Shown here: positions 63,020 through 64,000 of the stretch, piece after piece
How positions within the stretch are numbered: the stretch's first letter is position 1
How the letters are laid out: every line of letters starts with the position of its first letter
Assembly (NCBI GenBank): GCA_036362985.1
Contig: JAYGXS010000005.1
Span: 51,723,174-51,787,173 of the forward strand
Reading direction: 5' to 3'
Source: Ligula intestinalis
Lineage: Eukaryota; Platyhelminthes; Cestoda; Diphyllobothriidea; Diphyllobothriidae
Length of the DNA stretch: 64,000 nt
Notes under the pieces: generated by a model
The model's input: the letters and a program-made list of their open reading frames with translations, nothing else
Told to the model about the DNA's origin: nothing
The model's database searches: none
Program-made: the position numbers and the translations under genes

Positions 63020-63490
63020 CATGTGGAAACCACCATCAAAGGACGTGCTTTGCGCGGATATCTTAAAGATTTACGTAAAATTGAGCAAGAAGCTAGGGGA
63101 ATGGCTAGATTTTCAGACTCTCTTGACTCTGCTTGCAGTTATTTATCTGACGAATCTGACTGTAGCACAACTTCGTTGGAAGATGGTAGTACCTGGAGCT
63201 ATTCGTCAACGGAAGAAGTAACAGAACCTTCAACAAGTAACGTTACTGGGCACCCAGCGATGAAGCAGGAGGACACGCTAAAAAGTGCTTTGCGGTCTTG
63301 GGCGATAGACTGCAAACACCCCGATTGAACACCTGACGAAACTTCTCAAAATTTTGAAACGTGTGGCCCCGACCTACCAGGTGATGGACGTACGCTTCTA
63401 GGGTGGAAAAGCACTAGGACAAAGGTTACGGCAATGGGCAGCGGTGAGTATGTCCACATGGGACTTGTTAAAAAAAAACATGAACCCAAT
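63020..63490 (+). pseudogene. Decayed transposon-associated ORF (ALR-WA / LP-D-RTLL type)
   Basis: A strong acceptor (TTTTTTTTTCAG, ending 63020) opens a frame reading VETTIKGRALRGYLKDLRKI, an acidic Ser/Asp-rich stretch (about 63110-63230), then LKSALRSWAIDC. A TGA at 63326-63328 interrupts it. The same frame continues ETCGPDLPGDGRTLLGWKST and GSGEYVHMGLVKKK. This series (ALR.WA, LP.D.RTLL, then GSG.Y...GL) is one I associate with predicted proteins linked to DNA transposons in many animals; the exact superfamily I cannot name with confidence. The flanks are repeat Z sequence, which supports mobile origin. Confidence 0.5.
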
Positions 63491-63499
63491 TTCCGCGCA

Positions 63500-63850
63500 A
63501 TGTTTCAGACCAATCGGATGCCACATTAACTGACTCCTGAAGTCACATAAAAGCAGCGCTCACTCCCTTTTTCCCACTGACAGACACACGGTCTCCCAAG
63601 ACTGACTTCGCCCTGCGTGGCGTTCTTGAACGTGCCTCGATCCCTTATCTCGAGTCAGACGATTTGGCCGACTCCCTTGTTCTTTACTTCGTGTACCCAT
63701 TATTAAGGTTTTTGCTTAGTTTATCCTTTACTCTTTGTCTAACAGTACCGTACCACCTTGATAGATGTTATCATTGGTGTTTGAAGTACGCGTTTCTACT
63801 GGATACAGAGTCGGAAGAGGCAGGAAACCAGAAACAGTCTAATCTGTTCG
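63500..63850. repeat. GC-richer repeat Z, copy 2 (right part)
   Basis: It matches 58020-58290 in order, with about 55 extra bp near 63690-63745. Together with the left part it brackets the decayed transposon-associated ORF. Confidence 0.6.
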
Positions 63851-64000
63851 TCATTGACCCACCTCCCTCCATGTGGCTTAAATTATTTTTAAATTATTTT
63901 CTAGGAAGTGCCAATCAGCGAAATTAACCGAACCTCTCTTTGAGGCCATGTCAGCTGTAGTTTGGAAAATGCAGGAGCGACAACATGTACACCGAATTCG

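Noticed and set aside
1..64000. CRISPR arrays, bacterial operons, or integrated viral genes
   Set aside because: No spaced direct-repeat arrays, no polycistronic gene clusters and no capsid, envelope or retroviral gag/protease motifs were found; all RT sequences are of the non-LTR type.

Overview
This is nuclear DNA from an animal, most likely a parasitic flatworm (cestode or trematode). The inference rests on one spliced gene that mixes 39-40 bp introns with 8 kb introns, on a dense load of decayed CR1-like retrotransposons, and on short hammerhead-ribozyme elements of a kind known from flatworms. There is no bacterial-style gene organisation. Three assembly gaps are present (11031-11130, 30240-30339, 53669-53678).

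Layout. 1-18.8 kb is a graveyard of nested non-LTR retrotransposons: family A with endonuclease and reverse transcriptase, families X and Y mostly as RT pieces and 3' ends. It also holds one Tc1/mariner element and two inverted duplications. 18.8-25.5 kb is AT-rich and non-coding, with a diverged direct duplication of about 1.5 kb and a mariner-derived foldback. 25.9-28.9 kb is another family A copy, interrupted by two foreign insertions. 31.0-31.9 kb holds a family X fragment. 32.6-50.2 kb (minus strand) is the only host gene I can fully reconstruct: a lysosomal phospholipase A2, group XV (PLA2G15; LCAT family). It has five coding exons that join in frame to 471 codons with the complete Ser-Asp-His triad. 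Its two 8 kb introns are packed with small repeats. 52.7-57.7 kb is again LINE territory, including the 5' half of an element with a PHD-like finger plus endonuclease. 57.7-64 kb has an unrecognised coding-like exon, a SINE caught with target-site duplications, and a decayed transposon-associated ORF.

Most interesting signals. (1) A 730 bp element at 47394-48123 is two tandem 334/335 bp monomers flanked by a 12 bp target-site duplication. It carries a structurally complete type I hammerhead ribozyme (core 47682-47688 plus 47732-47734, cleavage site after 47743), which is a retrozyme. (2) A tRNA-derived SINE family with seven copies, all inside PLA2G15 introns, has its most conserved block folding as a second, different hammerhead. 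Three copies lie in the sense orientation of the gene. (3) A second tRNA-related SINE has inverted ends, a perfect 24 bp hairpin and a verified empty site. (4) A compact, nested-palindrome TIR element is inserted in a LINE. All ribozyme claims are structural readings by eye and have not been tested.
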